From QHWK01 sp035315685 (GTDB lineage Bacteria > Acidobacteriota > Vicinamibacteria > Vicinamibacterales > CAVVIG01), in contig DATFXR010000409.1 of assembly GCA_035315685.1 (NCBI GenBank), positions 1 to 14,426 on the forward strand: 14,426 nucleotides of DNA, in the 5' to 3' direction. Below the pieces are notes generated by a model. That model was not told the origin of the DNA and searched no databases. It was given only the letters and a program-made list of their open reading frames with translations. A program made the position numbers and the translations under genes. Shown here piece after piece: positions 13,948 through 14,426 of this stretch (positions are counted from its first letter, which is position 1; each line of letters starts with the position of its first letter).

Positions 13948-14426
13948 ATGTCCGATACGCGGCGCCGCCTGGCGGTCAGCCTCGCGCTCGGAACGATCGG
14001 GGTCGCGCTCGCGACGGTCAGCGGCTCGGGACAACAACGGCCGCCGGTCCCGAATGCGCAGACACCCACAGGCCTGCCGCCCGGCACGCAGACGCAGCCG
14101 TCGCCGTCCGGACTGCTGATTCCGATGCAGCCGCCGGCCAAGTCGGCGCCGAAGCTGCTGGACCACTACAGGCCGGTGACCGCTGATCGCCTGAAGCATC
14201 CCGAGGATAGCGACTGGCTGATGGTGCGCCGCACCTACGACGGCTGGGGCTACAGTCCGCTCGATCAGATCACGACGGCGAACGTCGCCAGGCTGCAGCC
14301 GGTCTGGATGATGTCAACCGGCATGAACAACGGTCATCAGGCGCCGCCGTACGTCAACGACGGCGTGATGTTCGTGTCCACGTCGTACAACCAGCTGATC
14401 GCGATCAACGCGAAGACCGGTGAAGA
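13948..14426 (+). CDS. PQQ-dependent dehydrogenase (quinoprotein), N-terminal part, truncated by window end
   Basis: ATG at 13948 follows GAGGAGGAA; 159 residues are visible and the frame runs off the window. A signal peptide (RRRLAVSLALGTIGVALATVSG) is followed by a Pro/Gln/Thr-rich linker (31-68) that is unusually long for the family. Then comes DSDWLMVRRTYDGWGYSPLDQITTANVARLQPVW (88-120), the characteristic opening of methanol/ethanol-dehydrogenase-type quinoproteins, and the first propeller blade APPYVNDGVMFVSTSYNQLIAINAKTGE. The family oxidises alcohols or aldehydes in the periplasm, passing electrons to cytochrome c. The PQQ-binding and catalytic Asp residues lie beyond the end, so substrate class cannot be judged. 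Confidence 0.88.
   Translation, partial: MSDTRRRLAVSLALGTIGVALATVSGSGQQRPPVPNAQTPTGLPPGTQTQPSPSGLLIPMQPPAKSAPKLLDHYRPVTADRLKHPEDSDWLMVRRTYDGWGYSPLDQITTANVARLQPVWMMSTGMNNGHQAPPYVNDGVMFVSTSYNQLIAINAKTGE

Noticed and set aside
1..14426. CRISPR arrays, insertion sequences, tRNA/rRNA, phage or defence genes
   Set aside because: No regularly spaced repeats, terminal inverted repeats, transposase motifs or RNA genes were seen on either strand.

Overview
The window is high-GC DNA with strong G/C preference at third codon positions. Its genes encode a TonB-type outer-membrane receptor, many Sec-exported proteins, c-type cytochromes, a PQQ dehydrogenase, a DUF6152 protein and the 'PRTPDGxP' secreted family. 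This mix is typical of Acidobacteriota, most likely a soil member of the Vicinamibacteria. The taxonomic call is inferred from gene content; there is no rRNA or tRNA in the window.

Layout. 1-3871 (+) holds the C-terminal barrel of a TonB-dependent receptor, a secreted SMP-30/gluconolactonase-like propeller and a secreted protein of unknown function, closely spaced and co-directional. 3899-5761 (-) is a compact cassette: a predicted zinc-peptidase-like protein with HEVVE and EIGD motifs and no signal peptide, a stand-alone 84-residue copy of that protein's C-terminal domain, an 88-residue Ala/Gly-rich peptide whose SD overlaps the preceding stop, and possibly a 58-residue Cys-containing ORF one base further on. 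I do not recognise this cassette as a described system, and it is the most interesting part of the window. 5762-6160 is a divergent control region with a hairpin and a short coding-like stretch that overlaps the next gene through ATGA. 6161-7248 (+) encodes split alpha and beta subunits of a thiamine-diphosphate decarboxylase of the sulfopyruvate/phosphonopyruvate type (GTGA overlap). 7377-8027 (+) is an exported cupin.

8095-9444 (-) encodes an exported fusion of cytochrome c with a peptidylglycine-hydroxylating-monooxygenase-like domain; a full set of candidate copper ligands is visible. 9653-10030 (+) is an exported DUF6152 protein, convergent with a small cytochrome c (10027-10473, -) and sharing the CTAG of both stops. 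10584-13856 (+) encodes a large membrane protein: a duplicated multi-helix domain, a spermidine-synthase-like Rossmann domain and a TPR tail. The window ends inside a PQQ-dependent dehydrogenase (13948 onward, +).

Taken together the window looks like an envelope and periplasmic-oxidation neighbourhood: uptake through the outer membrane, lactone or sugar-type chemistry by the propeller, and electron flow from PQQ and copper enzymes to c-type cytochromes. The peptidase-like cassette and the TPP decarboxylase are separate modules. Roles are inferred from family membership and motifs read by eye; no database search was run.
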